A DNA stretch of 41,870 nucleotides from an uncultured Eubacteriales bacterium. GTDB lineage: Bacteria > Bacillota > Clostridia > Christensenellales > Borkfalkiaceae. Location: assembly GCA_900547645.1 (NCBI GenBank), contig URHP01000007.1:1-41870 (forward strand), given 5' to 3'. The first letter of the stretch is position 1, and the number at the start of each line of letters is the position of its first letter. This document shows, in pieces, positions 1 through 9,767 of this stretch. The notes beneath the pieces were generated by a model. It searched no databases. It saw only the letters and a program-made list of their open reading frames with translations, and was not told where the DNA came from. The position numbers were made by a program, and so were the translations under genes.

Positions 1-27
1 GCAGCGTCAGATGTGTATAAGAGACAG
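1..27 (+). other. Residual Nextera (Tn5 mosaic-end) sequencing adapter
   Basis: Bases 1-27 equal the 3' part of the Illumina Nextera read-1 transposase oligo. Bases 9-27 are the 19-bp Tn5 mosaic end (AGATGTGTATAAGAGACAG). This is library-construction sequence left on the contig end, not genomic DNA. Genomic sequence begins at about base 28, and any reading frame that starts inside it is artificial. Confidence 0.97.
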
Positions 28-2092
28 TCTGTACGGCGACGGCATCCGACCATTCGGACGCTTCCCCGTCGTCATTCGCGAACCGGAAACGCAGGAGGTT
101 CTCTCCGCCCTGCGTCAGCGTCACGGAGACCGATGTCCTGTCGTTGGCAACTCTGATCGGCTCGCCGTCGTTGACCTGCACTTCATAATACGCCGCACCG
201 ACGACGGGATTCCAGCTCAGAACGCCGCCCGAATAAACGGGCGCTTCGGTGATGGCAAGATAGTTCATGCTCTGCGCATTGCTCCAGAGCGAACTGCCCG
301 CCGCACCGTTGGCGCGGATCTGCACGACGAACGTTTCGCCGTCTTCCACATAGTCGGAAAGATCGAACTGCGACGCGCTTACCTCATATTCCGTTCCGTT
401 GACACGAACCGTATAAGTCTGCGCGCCCGCGACGGTATCCCAGCGGAGCAGGTTGCCTTCGACACGGAGGCCTGCAGGAACCGCGGGCGTCACCTTGCGA
501 TAGGTATACGTGCTGGCAACAGGCGAATTATAGCCGGAAGTCTGCGGGTAAACGCTGAAAACAACGTCGCCCATTGCAAAATCTTTCAGGCTGTAGCTCG
601 TCGTGTTGCCGATATTGACATTGCTGACATGCGAAGTCGTGCCGTTGCCGACGCTGACGACGTATCCGACCGCATCCGGAACTCTGTCCCAGGAGACCGT
701 TTCCGTAGCGGCATCAAAACGGAGCTCTTCGATCTGCGCGAGCTCGCGGTTGTAAACATAGACTGCTTCGGAAGAAGCGTAGCCCGCTGCTTCCGCTCTG
801 ACCGTGATGCGGATCCCGCCCGGCTGCATCACGCAATTGGCGATATTGTAGCGCAGGTCGCTGCCGAGCGCCACGTTCTCATGCGCGTGTTCGTCGTTTC
901 CGCAGTCGATCGTCAGATAATAGTTCTGTGCGTTCGGAACGCCTTCGAAGAGCAGCATCGAAGAGTTGACGATCTCAAACCCGGAGACGCGCGCAAGCGC
1001 CTTGTTGTTGAAATAGCGCGTCGAAGAGACGGCGTCCTCCGTGACGGTTGCCGACGCTGACGCTTGGACAACAATGGTATATTCGCCCTCAGTGAGGGAT
1101 GCAAAATCGATGTCGTAATGCAGTTCCGAAATATTGCCCGACGTGCGGGAATACTCATCGGGACCGGTGACGGTCACTGCATAGGACTGAGCGCCCGAAA
1201 CGCGATCCCAGGTGACGCCCTCCGAAGTTACGCTGACTTCGGGTGCGGCAAGCCCCGTCGCCGCATTGTCGCGCCAAAGCGCGAACAGCGTGGTGTCCTC
1301 CGAAAGCTGCTGTCCGACCTGATATTCATAGGTCAGTTTATCCGCGCTGTTGAACGCGCTCACATACCAACCGAGGAAGGTATAATTTTCGCGTTCGGGC
1401 TGCGGAAGTTCGGCGACAACGCCGCCGACCGTCTTTACGTCTGCCGGCGCCTGCACGCCTTCGCCCGTATACCCGAGGTCGAAATTCACCGTGTACTCGC
1501 TTGCATCGGACGAGCGCGCCGACCACAGCGCATACAGCGTCATGTCGGACGTGACGGGCTGCGCGCCGAACTGGAAGGGCGCGCTGTGCGCTTCGTCGAC
1601 ATACCAGCCGACGAACACGTGCCCCGCATAGACGGGCGCATCGGGTTCCGCAACGGTCTTGCCGTTGACAACGGTGACGGAAGGCACTGCGCTCCCCTCT
1701 CCGGCGTCAAAGCGCACCGTATAATTGATCTTTTTGAGGAAGCGCATCGAGGAATTGTTATAGGTGAGCGAAAGAACGTCATCGGCAAGGGTTGCCGTGA
1801 CTTCGCCGTCTTCCGCGCGCGCAAAATCCAAAACGAGCGACTCGCCCGAAAGCGTATACGTGCCCGTCTTGTTTTCTCCCATCACAAGGAATGTAAACTG
1901 ATTGCCGTTGTTGAGCGCAATCTGATATTCTTCCGAAAGCGGCGTTTCATAGTAATAGACGCCTGTTTCCGGACCTTCTGTGACCGGCTGATCGTTCTGT
2001 CCTTCGTCCTGGCGGCAAGCGGCAAACGCAACCAGCGTTGTGACCGACATGACCGCAGCCAAAAGAGCGATCAACCACTTTTTCAGCCTCAT
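28..2092 (-). CDS. Surface lipoprotein with InlB-type and Fn3-like repeats (3' end missing)
   Basis: The gene reads right to left from ATG at 2092 (AGGAGG nine bases upstream) and runs open through 688 codons into the contig end, so the C-terminus is missing. A basic, hydrophobic signal peptide (MRLKKWLIALL...) ends in FAAC with Cys26 as probable lipidation site, implying export and membrane anchoring. After a short region come two Listeria-Bacteroides (InlB B) repeats, seen as FVGWYVDEA and FLGWYVSAF, each closing with LYALW or LFALW. About five beta-sandwich modules follow, with a recurring pattern such as LRWDTVAGAQTYTVRVNG, which resembles fibronectin type III. Such proteins are usually surface adhesins or scaffold proteins; the ligand is unknown. 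It has its own promoter and lies downstream of a second giant lipoprotein on the same strand. Confidence 0.85.
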
Positions 2093-2197
2093 ATCCGCAC
2101 CTCCTAATATAATTCTGAAGACTCCCGCCTCCAGGGGAACGCCCGAGAACTGCGTTCCGCCGAGAAGATTCCGCGATATACGGAATTTATTATGGTA

Positions 2198-2226
2198 ATT
2201 TTATCACAAATCTATCATATAGTCAA
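2198..2226 (-). promoter_or_regulatory. Sigma-A promoter of the left lipoprotein gene
   Basis: On the minus strand TTGACT (2226-2221) is followed after 17 bp by TAAAAT (2203-2198). Transcription would start near 2191, giving a leader of about 100 nt before the ATG at 2092. Confidence 0.75.
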
Positions 2227-2344
2227 ATGAATTTATCGAATTCAATCATCAATCGTTGCAATATTATGCATAAATACGAATTATAGTTATCATTCCGATC
2301 GTTTATACTGCCGCATCTGAATAAATGCAAAAGGATATGCAAAA

Positions 2345-2369
2345 TGAGACCGCCGACAAAGCGGTCTCA
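2345..2369 (-). terminator. Intrinsic terminator after the giant lipoprotein gene
   Basis: A 9-bp perfect stem (TGAGACCGC with GCGGTCTCA) and 7-nt loop is followed on the minus strand by ATTTTGC. It lies 22 bp past the stop codon of the 1881-aa gene. Confidence 0.8.
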
Positions 2370-2391
2370 CTTTGCCATCATTTGTACTTAC

Positions 2392-5300
2392 TTACGCCTG
2401 TTCGGCAGGGGTGAATGTGATAGCCGTTACGCGCGTACCGGTAGATGAATTGTATGTCACACTAACAGCATAAGTACCCGCATACCCCTCCTGCGTCACA
2501 GTGAGGGTATAAGTGTACTGATTCGAATTCGAGGGATTGACGCTTGACGTAAAACTGTCAACGGAAACAGATACACCGTCGATCGTCAACGCAAAGCCAG
2601 AAATTTCTCCCGTCGGCACATTCGGATCGGTCTGCTCATAATAAACGGTAGTTGCGACTTGCTTCTCCTCATCATTGACCGTTACCGTAACTGCATCGGC
2701 AAGAACAGATTCAAGGTAGTACGTAAAGGTTCCATTGCCATCTTCATCCAACCCTTCGCCGAGCGTAATGACGACAGTGTAATCGCAGTACCCTCTGTTC
2801 AAAATGAGTGTCAGATAATAGACATTGGGATCTTCCTCATCCCGGACTGCATTCCAAACTCCGGAGCTTCCTCTGATTGCAGAAGTTCTTCCATCCAAGC
2901 CATCCAAAGTACCCTCCATCGTAAAAGTTCCTTCCTCGTCTGTTACCGTAATTACGATATAGGAATAATCATCAGGAGCATTGTACCTTGTTGTAACAGA
3001 TTCAAACGCGATTTCTTCGGTAAACGTATTGCCTTCGAGATCGAGCGTCAGCGTGTGGCGATAGCCGTCAAGGATGAAGTAAATGCCCTCGTCCGCGTCT
3101 ATCACGACCTCGACGGATTCACCCTTATAGAGCCCCGTCGTTGTGCCGTATCCGAGCTGAATGGTCAGTTCGTCGTTATCGTCACTGTCCGTAAAGCTGC
3201 GCTCCGTTCCTTCGGGATAGAAAGTATATGCCGTGTCGTTCAGCGTAATGGTGATCACGCCGTCGGCAAGGGCGCCTTCTGCCGTAGCTGTCAGCTCGTC
3301 GAACAGGGTGACGGTCACGGCCGTTCCGGATACCGTATAGACGCCGATCGCATCGCCGTTCAGAAGCACCTGCACGCCAAGGACGAGCATGGCTGCCTGT
3401 TCGGCGCCGAGGTCGGTGTAGTACGTACCCGCGATCGCCGCGGCTTCGTCGGAGAGGTCAAGACCGACATACTGCGCATAATCCGTCCCCCCCCACGTTG
3501 TGCGATATGCCTTGACGGCTTCGAGGTCAGAGACGGCGACATAGACGCCGAGCGTCCCGCAGCTGTCAAACACATTCTCGCCCATCGTCAGATTTGCAAC
3601 GGCGCCCGCAAGCGTCAGCGTGAACACGCCGTCGTTATAGGCTGCGCAGTGCGCAAACGCATTGTTTCCGATCGAAGTCAGCTTATCGCCCAAGGAAACA
3701 TTCTCCAACGCGGTGCTGCGGGCAAAGGCGTACTCGCCCACCGTGACCACGTTCGGGAATGCGACCGATTCGAGATAAATGCTCTGATAGAACGCATAGT
3801 TGCCGATCGTCGTCACATTTCCGGTACCCGTGAAGGATGTGATCGTGTTCGCCTGGAAGGCGTAGTCGCCGATCACCTGTACCTGGTTGAGATCGACGCT
3901 CGTGATGTCGGTGCGCAGATAGAACACGCTGTCCGCGATCTCCGTCACGCCGTCGGGGATCTTGATGTCGCCGCCGTTGCCCTGATAGGCAAGCAGCACG
4001 CCGTTTTCCACAATGAAGTCGTCCGTCACTTCCGTGAACGAGCCGTCTTTGACCGAGAAATAGCGGTCTCCCAAAGAGGAGCTGTACAGATGCAGGATGT
4101 TCCCCTCGCCGAGCACGGTGTAGTTTGCCTGATATGCTCTGCCGTAGAAGTCGATGAGGATCGCGCTGACGTAGCCGTCCGTAACGATGACCTGCCAGTC
4201 GGAGGAGGTCAGCTGCGCGTCCCATTTTTCGCTGTAAACAATGTAGACCGATTGAGAGGTTCCGTCCGACGTGGAAACCGTCGTAAGCAGGAACTTGAAC
4301 GTCTTTTCTTTGGATTCGAATGTCCATTCGTTGGAGCTGCCCTCGACCGCTTTATACGTTCCTTCGATAGGTTCTCCGGAAACGGTGTTGAGCGTCGCAA
4401 GGCCGAAGCCGTCCAGCTCCAGCGAGCGATTGGCGTCGATCAGCCCGTTTTCGACGAGCGCGTAGCTGCCCACCTGCCCGTCGGTCTGCTTCAGCGTCTT
4501 ATCGGCATCGGAAGCGCCCGCCTTGACCTGATAGAGATACGCCGCCGAAAGGTCGCCGTCCTCATCGTAGACGAAGAGGAAGAGATAGTCCTTTTCATCC
4601 AGCGCGCTCACCTGATAGCGCACGGTCAGCGCGTTGCCGTCTTTGTCGGTGAACGTCACTCTGCCGAACTGATCGCGCTCCAGCGTTGCACCCTTGTATA
4701 CGCCGTCTTCCACCACATAGGTGACTGCATTGTCGTCCCCCGTAATGTAAACGGGATAGCGATACGTGCCGTCCGTCACATAGCTGAAGATGAACGTGAA
4801 ATCTGCAAATGCATCCTCCGCCCATTCCACGGAGTAGAAGTTATCGTCGCTGTCGAACGTGTAGGTACCCGTAGCGACCGTGGTAGGCTTTTCGCTGTCT
4901 TCGTCAACGGTCTGCAGCGTCGCATTGCCGTAGCCGTCCAGCGTCAGCAGATACTGCCCGAGCGTTTCGCCGTCGTAGGAGTAATACGAACCCATCGCCG
5001 AATCGGGCTGAGCGATCGCGCCGTTCTCCATTCTGATGCGGGCGGACGAACCGCTACCCGAATCCAGAATGAGCCAGGTCTGACCGTTGTCCTCCTCAAA
5101 CATATAGAAGAACGTGGTTTTGCCGTACGTTGCAAGGCCGAAGCCGTCGAGCACAAGGTCGGTATCATACAGTTTCAGCGTCTGCGCTTCGCCTGCCACT
5201 TCGACATAGAGAATGCCGTAGTTCTGGTTGATATTGAAGCGGAACGTATCGAACGGCGCTTCCGTCCCCTGCGCGCCCGTAAAGGTCAGAATGTTGTCCT

Positions 5301-8037
5301 CTCCGACCGAATAGCTGCCCGTGGCAGTCTGCACAAGTTCGCTGCCGCTGCCCTCCGTCCAGATGATCGCATGCGTATCGGGGAAGAGCTGCAGCGCAAA
5401 GTCCTCCGTGCCGAGACGGTTGAAATACTGGGCATAGGTGCCGTACACACGGTAATTGCAGAAGTACGCCTCATCAGAGCCCTCTTCCACGCGCAGATAG
5501 TAACCGCTGTAGCCGTTCGTCAGATACAGGAAGGAATAGCTGTGCCCGTCCGCTTCATAGCCGGTATAGAAAGTATACTGCATGGTCTGCGGATCGGAAC
5601 CTGCCGTCGCATTGGTCTGCGTTGCGATCCCGTAGCCGTCGAGCGTCACAATAAATTCATTCGTCGTGCCGCTTTCATCGACGGCGGCTTCAAACGTATA
5701 GGTATTCTCCGCAAGCTCCTGCTTGACGATGAAGATGACGGAACCGTCGTTTAAGGAAGTGAGCCAGAACGTAAAGCTGCCGTAAGCCGCCAGCAGCGCC
5801 TCCTGTGCGGAAGCAAGATCGTCGCCGCCGACAAAAGTACCGTCCGCAAACGTATAGACATTGGTTTCGCCCTCGACCGCCGCATAGGTGCCCTCGATCA
5901 CGGGCAGATAGGAGCCGCTCGTCATGAGCACGGAAAGCGTCGCCTTGCCGTCGCCGTCCAGGAAGAGCTGCATCGTATAGCCGCTCGTCGCGCCGTACTC
6001 CGCATATACGCCGGCTTCGTTGCCGACGCGCTCCGCCTCGTTCGTGTCCCTGTTGTAGCGGATCGTATAGAACGTGACATTCTCCTGCGACGTTCCGAGA
6101 TAGAAGTAGAAGATCGCATAATTCGTTTCGCCGTCTGTATACGTGCCGAGGAACTGATAGGGCGCGGAGCCGCTGTCATCCGCTTCGCCGCCGATGTCGC
6201 CCGCTTCGTAAGTCAGCGTTCCGAACCCGTTGAGGGTAACGGACATTTCGCGCGTATCGGTGATCGTGAATTCCAGCGTCAGGTTTGCCGCAATGTCTGC
6301 GGTCGTGTAGACGGGATACGCCTGTCCCGCGCTGTTCTGCACGGCGCCGAGACGGATCAGAAGCGTCTGCGTCTCCTCTTCGGAAACGGCGAAGGTCAAT
6401 TCAAGAATGGCGTCGGACTGCACCTCATACGACCCGGCGCCGAGGGCACTGCCCTCGGAATCCATCATGACGACGGTGCCGTAGCCGTCCACGACAATGG
6501 CGGGATAGGCAAGCCCGCTGCCCGTATAATAATAGTAAGCGCCGCTGTAACCGTCGTTTACCTGGAAGACGTATTGCTCCTGCCAGACGCCAAGACGGAA
6601 ATAGAACTCCAGCTCGCTGTCATCGGTGGCAACAAAGCGATATTCGCTGCTGTTATAGGGCGCATAGGTTCCGGGGTGCACGACGCCCTCGGCATCGGTA
6701 TACGTTGCGCCGTCAACACCGTCAAGTTCCAGCTTGACGGACGTCGTCGTCTCTTCCGCACGGTCGAAATAGGCGAATTCTGCGTCCATCGTATCGTAAT
6801 AATACGCATACGTTGCGCCGTCCGCCAAGGCGCGTCCGTGAAGATCGGTATTGTCTGACGCGCTTTCGCCGAACCAGAAGAGGCCCGTCGCCGCGTCATA
6901 CGTTCCCTCGCGGTCCGCGCTGAACGCGCGCTCAAGGAGAATGGTCCCCGGCTCTTCCTGCAGAATGTACAGCACGTCCGAACCGCCGTTCACATCGGTA
7001 AGACCGCGGTTCCAAACTGCGCCGAAGTTGATGACGGTGCCGAGGGAAGCGATCTCGTCCACATCGACCGAATCGCCGACGGCATAGTCCACCTCGTACG
7101 CGCTGCCCGTCATAAGTCCCCAGCCGGCAAAACGGTAGCCGTCGATCGTATATCCGCATGCGGGAAGCTCCACCGTCCCGTCATACCAGACGGTCACATC
7201 CTGCATCTCCCCTTCCGAGGTCGCGCCGTCGGGAAGATTGACGTTATAGCGCACCGTGAACGACCGGATGTCGTAATAGACTTTACAGACGTTTTCGCCA
7301 GCCTGCAGCACGAGCGGCTGCGTGAGCTGCGTGTTCATCGTATAGCCCGTGGGCGTGCTTAACCCGGGAAGCGTTGCCGCATCCACCGTATCGCCGACAT
7401 AGCCGCTGCCGCCTTCGACGGTAATGTCCGCCTTCGTATAATTTTCCTCACCCGTAAGACCGTGCGCGTTCTGCAGGTAGACCTCTACCGTGTAGGGCAC
7501 CGTATAGCGCGCGGTAAGTTTCAGCCCTGCGGCGGGCATGCGCATCCCCGCGCTCAGCATCGTCGTGGGAGGATCGCCCACAAACCAGCCGCCGAACGTA
7601 AGTCCTTCCGCCGCCGTGGGTACGATCTGCGAAACGAAATCATAGACGTTCTCGCCCACCGCAAGCTCATAGGTCGTCGCCGTGAGCGATCCGATGCCCG
7701 GATCGAGCGTCAGCGTCGCGGTTGCGGCGCTCTCGTCAAATTTCGCATAGTAGGTGATGTTCTCGGAGGGCATCGTGGTGGGGATCTCCACCGCTTCGCC
7801 CGAGAAGTCGGCAGACGTATACCATCCGCCGAATACCGCACCTTCCTTCTCCGGATCGGCAGGCGGCGTGATCTGCGCGCCTGCTTCCGCCGTGATGGGC
7901 GCGATCTCCGTTCCGCCGTTCGTCACAAACGTGAGCGTGTACGACTGCGTACCGCACGCTGCGGCAAACACCGCAACAAACAGCAGGAACAGAACGCCCA
8001 AGGCAGCCAACCATGTCTTACGAGCTGGATTCTTCAT
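2392..8037 (-). CDS. Giant surface lipoprotein: InlB repeats, ~85-aa repeat array, BspA-like LRR
   Basis: This 1881-residue exported lipoprotein starts at ATG 8037 (AAGGAGA 14 nt upstream). The signal peptide ends in FAAAC, with Cys28 the probable lipidated residue. Residues ~33-345 hold several InlB/Listeria-Bacteroides type repeats (VFGGWYTSADF, FGGWFVGDPP, FAGWGLMTG). Residues ~430-1330 hold about eleven degenerate repeats spaced mostly 80-90 residues apart, marked by LDGYGxAT-like cores at about 436, 516, 602, 693, 799, 882, 963, 1033, 1119, 1208 and 1294, and rich in Tyr, Thr, Gly and acidic residues. Residues ~1355-1500 form a BspA-like LRR_5 block (IPDGVTEIADSVF, IGDYAFQ, IGNYAFYQS, VGEYAFARS, IGNNAFAHC). 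The C-terminal ~350 residues are further beta-rich modules. No enzyme motif or sortase signal is visible. A role in adhesion or polymer binding is inferred only from architecture. Confidence 0.9.
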   Translation of the reverse strand: MKNPARKTWLAALGVLFLLFVAVFAAACGTQSYTLTFVTNGGTEIAPITAEAGAQITPPADPEKEGAVFGGWYTSADFSGEAVEIPTTMPSENITYYAKFDESAATATLTLDPGIGSLTATTYELAVGENVYDFVSQIVPTAAEGLTFGGWFVGDPPTTMLSAGMRMPAAGLKLTARYTVPYTVEVYLQNAHGLTGEENYTKADITVEGGSGYVGDTVDAATLPGLSTPTGYTMNTQLTQPLVLQAGENVCKVYYDIRSFTVRYNVNLPDGATSEGEMQDVTVWYDGTVELPACGYTIDGYRFAGWGLMTGSAYEVDYAVGDSVDVDEIASLGTVINFGAVWNRGLTDVNGGSDVLYILQEEPGTILLERAFSADREGTYDAATGLFWFGESASDNTDLHGRALADGATYAYYYDTMDAEFAYFDRAEETTTSVKLELDGVDGATYTDAEGVVHPGTYAPYNSSEYRFVATDDSELEFYFRLGVWQEQYVFQVNDGYSGAYYYYTGSGLAYPAIVVDGYGTVVMMDSEGSALGAGSYEVQSDAILELTFAVSEEETQTLLIRLGAVQNSAGQAYPVYTTADIAANLTLEFTITDTREMSVTLNGFGTLTYEAGDIGGEADDSGSAPYQFLGTYTDGETNYAIFYFYLGTSQENVTFYTIRYNRDTNEAERVGNEAGVYAEYGATSGYTMQLFLDGDGKATLSVLMTSGSYLPVIEGTYAAVEGETNVYTFADGTFVGGDDLASAQEALLAAYGSFTFWLTSLNDGSVIFIVKQELAENTYTFEAAVDESGTTNEFIVTLDGYGIATQTNATAGSDPQTMQYTFYTGYEADGHSYSFLYLTNGYSGYYLRVEEGSDEAYFCNYRVYGTYAQYFNRLGTEDFALQLFPDTHAIIWTEGSGSELVQTATGSYSVGEDNILTFTGAQGTEAPFDTFRFNINQNYGILYVEVAGEAQTLKLYDTDLVLDGFGLATYGKTTFFYMFEEDNGQTWLILDSGSGSSARIRMENGAIAQPDSAMGSYYSYDGETLGQYLLTLDGYGNATLQTVDEDSEKPTTVATGTYTFDSDDNFYSVEWAEDAFADFTFIFSYVTDGTYRYPVYITGDDNAVTYVVEDGVYKGATLERDQFGRVTFTDKDGNALTVRYQVSALDEKDYLFLFVYDEDGDLSAAYLYQVKAGASDADKTLKQTDGQVGSYALVENGLIDANRSLELDGFGLATLNTVSGEPIEGTYKAVEGSSNEWTFESKEKTFKFLLTTVSTSDGTSQSVYIVYSEKWDAQLTSSDWQVIVTDGYVSAILIDFYGRAYQANYTVLGEGNILHLYSSSLGDRYFSVKDGSFTEVTDDFIVENGVLLAYQGNGGDIKIPDGVTEIADSVFYLRTDITSVDLNQVQVIGDYAFQANTITSFTGTGNVTTIGNYAFYQSIYLESVAFPNVVTVGEYAFARSTALENVSLGDKLTSIGNNAFAHCAAYNDGVFTLTLAGAVANLTMGENVFDSCGTLGVYVAVSDLEAVKAYRTTWGGTDYAQYVGLDLSDEAAAIAGTYYTDLGAEQAAMLVLGVQVLLNGDAIGVYTVSGTAVTVTLFDELTATAEGALADGVITITLNDTAYTFYPEGTERSFTDSDDNDELTIQLGYGTTTGLYKGESVEVVIDADEGIYFILDGYRHTLTLDLEGNTFTEEIAFESVTTRYNAPDDYSYIVITVTDEEGTFTMEGTLDGLDGRTSAIRGSSGVWNAVRDEEDPNVYYLTLILNRGYCDYTVVITLGEGLDEDGNGTFTYYLESVLADAVTVTVNDEEKQVATTVYYEQTDPNVPTGEISGFALTIDGVSVSVDSFTSSVNPSNSNQYTYTLTVTQEGYAGTYAVSVTYNSSTGTRVTAITFTPAEQA

Positions 8038-8123
8038 AATACTGCTTTATCTCTCCTTGGTTGTTCGTCTGAATTTTTGCGTATCTTTCATAAAATATAC
8101 AAGATATGATACGATTAGTACAT

Positions 8124-8154
8124 AGTATACCAAATATAACCCCCATTCTGTCAA
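8124..8154 (-). promoter_or_regulatory. Probable promoter of the giant lipoprotein gene
   Basis: The minus strand carries TTGACA (8154-8149) and TATACT (8129-8124) with a 19-bp spacer, longer than the 17 bp seen at other promoters in this window. The flanks are AT-rich. Confidence 0.5.
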
Positions 8155-8245
8155 GCAAATGAAAGCAAAAATACACAATTTCGACAAATCAAATTTGTGA
8201 TGACAAGCATAAACAAAACGAATAATTTATGAAAAATACAAAAAA

Positions 8246-8279
8246 ATGCCGTGCTCTCCGAATCCGGATCGCACGGCAT
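8246..8279 (-). terminator. Intrinsic terminator of the YitT-family gene
   Basis: ATGCCGTGC (8246-8254) pairs with GCACGGCAT (8271-8279). On the minus strand the stem is followed by a run of T. It lies about 40 bp past the stop at 8318. Confidence 0.8.
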
Positions 8280-8317
8280 GATCATATTGCCGATCGCCAG
8301 ACGAGCTGACAGCTCCG

Positions 8318-9223
8318 TCATTTCAAAAATTTCCCGTATACTTCGGAGACAGGCGCAAACGACGCGAACGTATCGGGATATTTGCGCAGGATGCGCTGCA
8401 CTTCACCGATCTGACGCTTGCGGATGACGCATACCAAAACCGACCTGTCCTGATGGGAATACATGCCCGTAGCATGCAACTCCGTCACGCCGTGATGCAG
8501 GCGGTCCATGATCTCCGCGGCGATCTCCTCGGGATGATCGGTAATGATCTCAAAGCGGTACGCCACCTTGAAACCGCGCAGGATCGCATCGCTCGTTTCG
8601 CTCGTTACGAAAAGGGAAACGAGTGCGAGCAGCACGGGATCGAGTTTGACGGCAAAGGGCGCCCCCTGATGATAGACAAAGAAGGAGGCAAACACGACAC
8701 AGGCGTCAAACACGGACGTCATGGCGCTCACGCTGAGATTGCGGTACTTTTTATTGACGAGTGAGGCGAGCACCGTCGTGCCGCCGCTCGTGCCGCACGT
8801 CTTGATGGTCACGGCAAGCGCGATCCCGAGCAAAACGCCGCCCGCGATCGCCGCAAGAATGGCATTGTACTCCGGCGCATAACACAGATACTCCATGCCC
8901 GGGATATATTCGAATACGATGAGCAATCCCGACGTGAACAGCATGGACAGCGTGGAAACGACCGCACCGAACTTTCCCAGGCAGAAAAATGCAACGAAAA
9001 AGAGCGGAACGTTGAGAATGATCAGAAAGTACCCGGAATTGATGTTTGTAAGCGCTTCCAGAAGCACCGCCGTGCCGTTAATGCCGCCCGGCGCAAATTC
9101 ATTCGGCGTCGTAAACATATAGATGGCAAGCGCGCGCACGGTCCCCGACAACAGAATGGATAAAAACGCGGTAAACGCAATGCGCAGTCCGCGCCGCGTC
9201 TTTTCATTGGAATTTCCGAACAT
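8318..9223 (-). CDS. YitT family membrane protein (DUF161 + DUF2179)
   Basis: A polytopic membrane protein of about 301 residues. The N-terminal two thirds has five to six hydrophobic helices with the typical YitT stretches (PGGINGTAVLLEAL, TCGTSGGTTVLASLV). The C-terminal ~90 residues form a soluble DUF2179 domain (GVTELHATGMYSHQDRSVL). The molecular function of the family is not established; transport or sensing is often assumed. The frame is open to an ATG at 9265, but that ATG overlaps a TATGAT element that may be the -10 box. I prefer the ATG at 9223 (MFGNSNEKTRRG), preceded by GAGGAG at a rather long spacing. It has its own terminator and is likely monocistronic. Confidence 0.85.
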   Translation of the reverse strand: MFGNSNEKTRRGLRIAFTAFLSILLSGTVRALAIYMFTTPNEFAPGGINGTAVLLEALTNINSGYFLIILNVPLFFVAFFCLGKFGAVVSTLSMLFTSGLLIVFEYIPGMEYLCYAPEYNAILAAIAGGVLLGIALAVTIKTCGTSGGTTVLASLVNKKYRNLSVSAMTSVFDACVVFASFFVYHQGAPFAVKLDPVLLALVSLFVTSETSDAILRGFKVAYRFEIITDHPEEIAAEIMDRLHHGVTELHATGMYSHQDRSVLVCVIRKRQIGEVQRILRKYPDTFASFAPVSEVYGKFLK

Positions 9224-9316
9224 ACAGGCTGACTGATTCTCCTCGGGCAGATACGCCCGTATCATATCCTATCACAAATGCATCACATTTGCAAGTCCCG
9301 ACGCAAAAAAATCCGC

Positions 9317-9342
9317 AAAAAAAGCCCGCCGGAACAGCGGGC
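9317..9342 (-). terminator. Intrinsic terminator of the small membrane protein gene
   Basis: GCCCGC (9324-9329) pairs with GCGGGC (9337-9342) and is followed on the minus strand by seven T. A T-run also follows on the plus strand, so it could act in both directions. Confidence 0.8.
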
Positions 9343-9368
9343 CGCTTTTTTTGCATTTTTGCATTCGA

Positions 9369-9695
9369 TCAGGACACAAGTCCCAGAAGATTGCTGTACG
9401 TTCCCGGGAAGAACAGGAAGATCACGCACAGCGCGATCAGCGCACAGAAGATCAGGAAGAACAGGAAATTACGCTTGACCATTGCCTCCAGCCCGACGAT
9501 CGCCGCAATGACGAACGCGCCGTACTGCCAGATGATCTTGAACGCATTGTACAGCCAGGGCACGTTGCCGAGGAACGTCCACTGCGCGTCGATCAGAAGC
9601 AGCGCGAACACGATAATGTAGATCACCGCAAGGATCTCGCCGATAATGTCGAACACCTTTTCCAATTTCATCTTCCAGCCGGAATCTTTTCCCAT
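9369..9695 (-). CDS. Small three-helix membrane protein, function unknown
   Basis: A 108-residue protein with three hydrophobic helices separated by short polar loops. I do not recognise the family. The start at 9695 (MGKDSGWKMKLEK) is chosen because a strong GGAGGTG lies seven bases upstream. The frame extends to 9752, but the upstream part overlaps the gene's own promoter. The preceding gene on this strand is also a small membrane protein, but the separate promoter shows independent expression. Confidence 0.7.
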   Translation of the reverse strand: MGKDSGWKMKLEKVFDIIGEILAVIYIIVFALLLIDAQWTFLGNVPWLYNAFKIIWQYGAFVIAAIVGLEAMVKRNFLFFLIFCALIALCVIFLFFPGTYSNLLGLVS

Positions 9696-9723
9696 ATTTT
9701 TCACCTCCGAAAAATGTATTCCC

Positions 9724-9752
9724 ATTATACGCCATCGCGATACGGTTGTCAA
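9724..9752 (-). promoter_or_regulatory. Sigma-A promoter of the small membrane protein gene
   Basis: TTGACA (9752-9747), a 17-bp spacer and TATAAT (9729-9724) on the minus strand give a perfect consensus promoter about 30 bp upstream of the start codon. Confidence 0.85.
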
Positions 9753-9767
9753 GCGAAGTCGGAAAAA

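Larger units (their letters stand above)
2093..2391. other. AT-rich intergenic region with promoter and terminator
   Basis: Between the two lipoprotein genes there is an AT-rich stretch without a convincing gene. It holds the promoter of the left gene, a roughly 100-nt leader with a 7-bp hairpin (2136-2142 with 2152-2158), and the terminator of the right gene. Bases 2227-2340 show nothing I can assign. Confidence 0.6.

Noticed and set aside
11..2107. Two plus-strand frames of about 348 codons each
   Set aside because: The first starts inside the sequencing adapter, and both are antisense to the lipoprotein with a clear signal peptide, promoter and InlB repeats.
2659..5754. 1031-codon open frame on the plus strand
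   Set aside because: It is antisense to the giant lipoprotein gene, has no ribosome site or promoter, and its product is an arginine- and histidine-rich string without domains. It results from the GC-rich codon pattern of the real gene.
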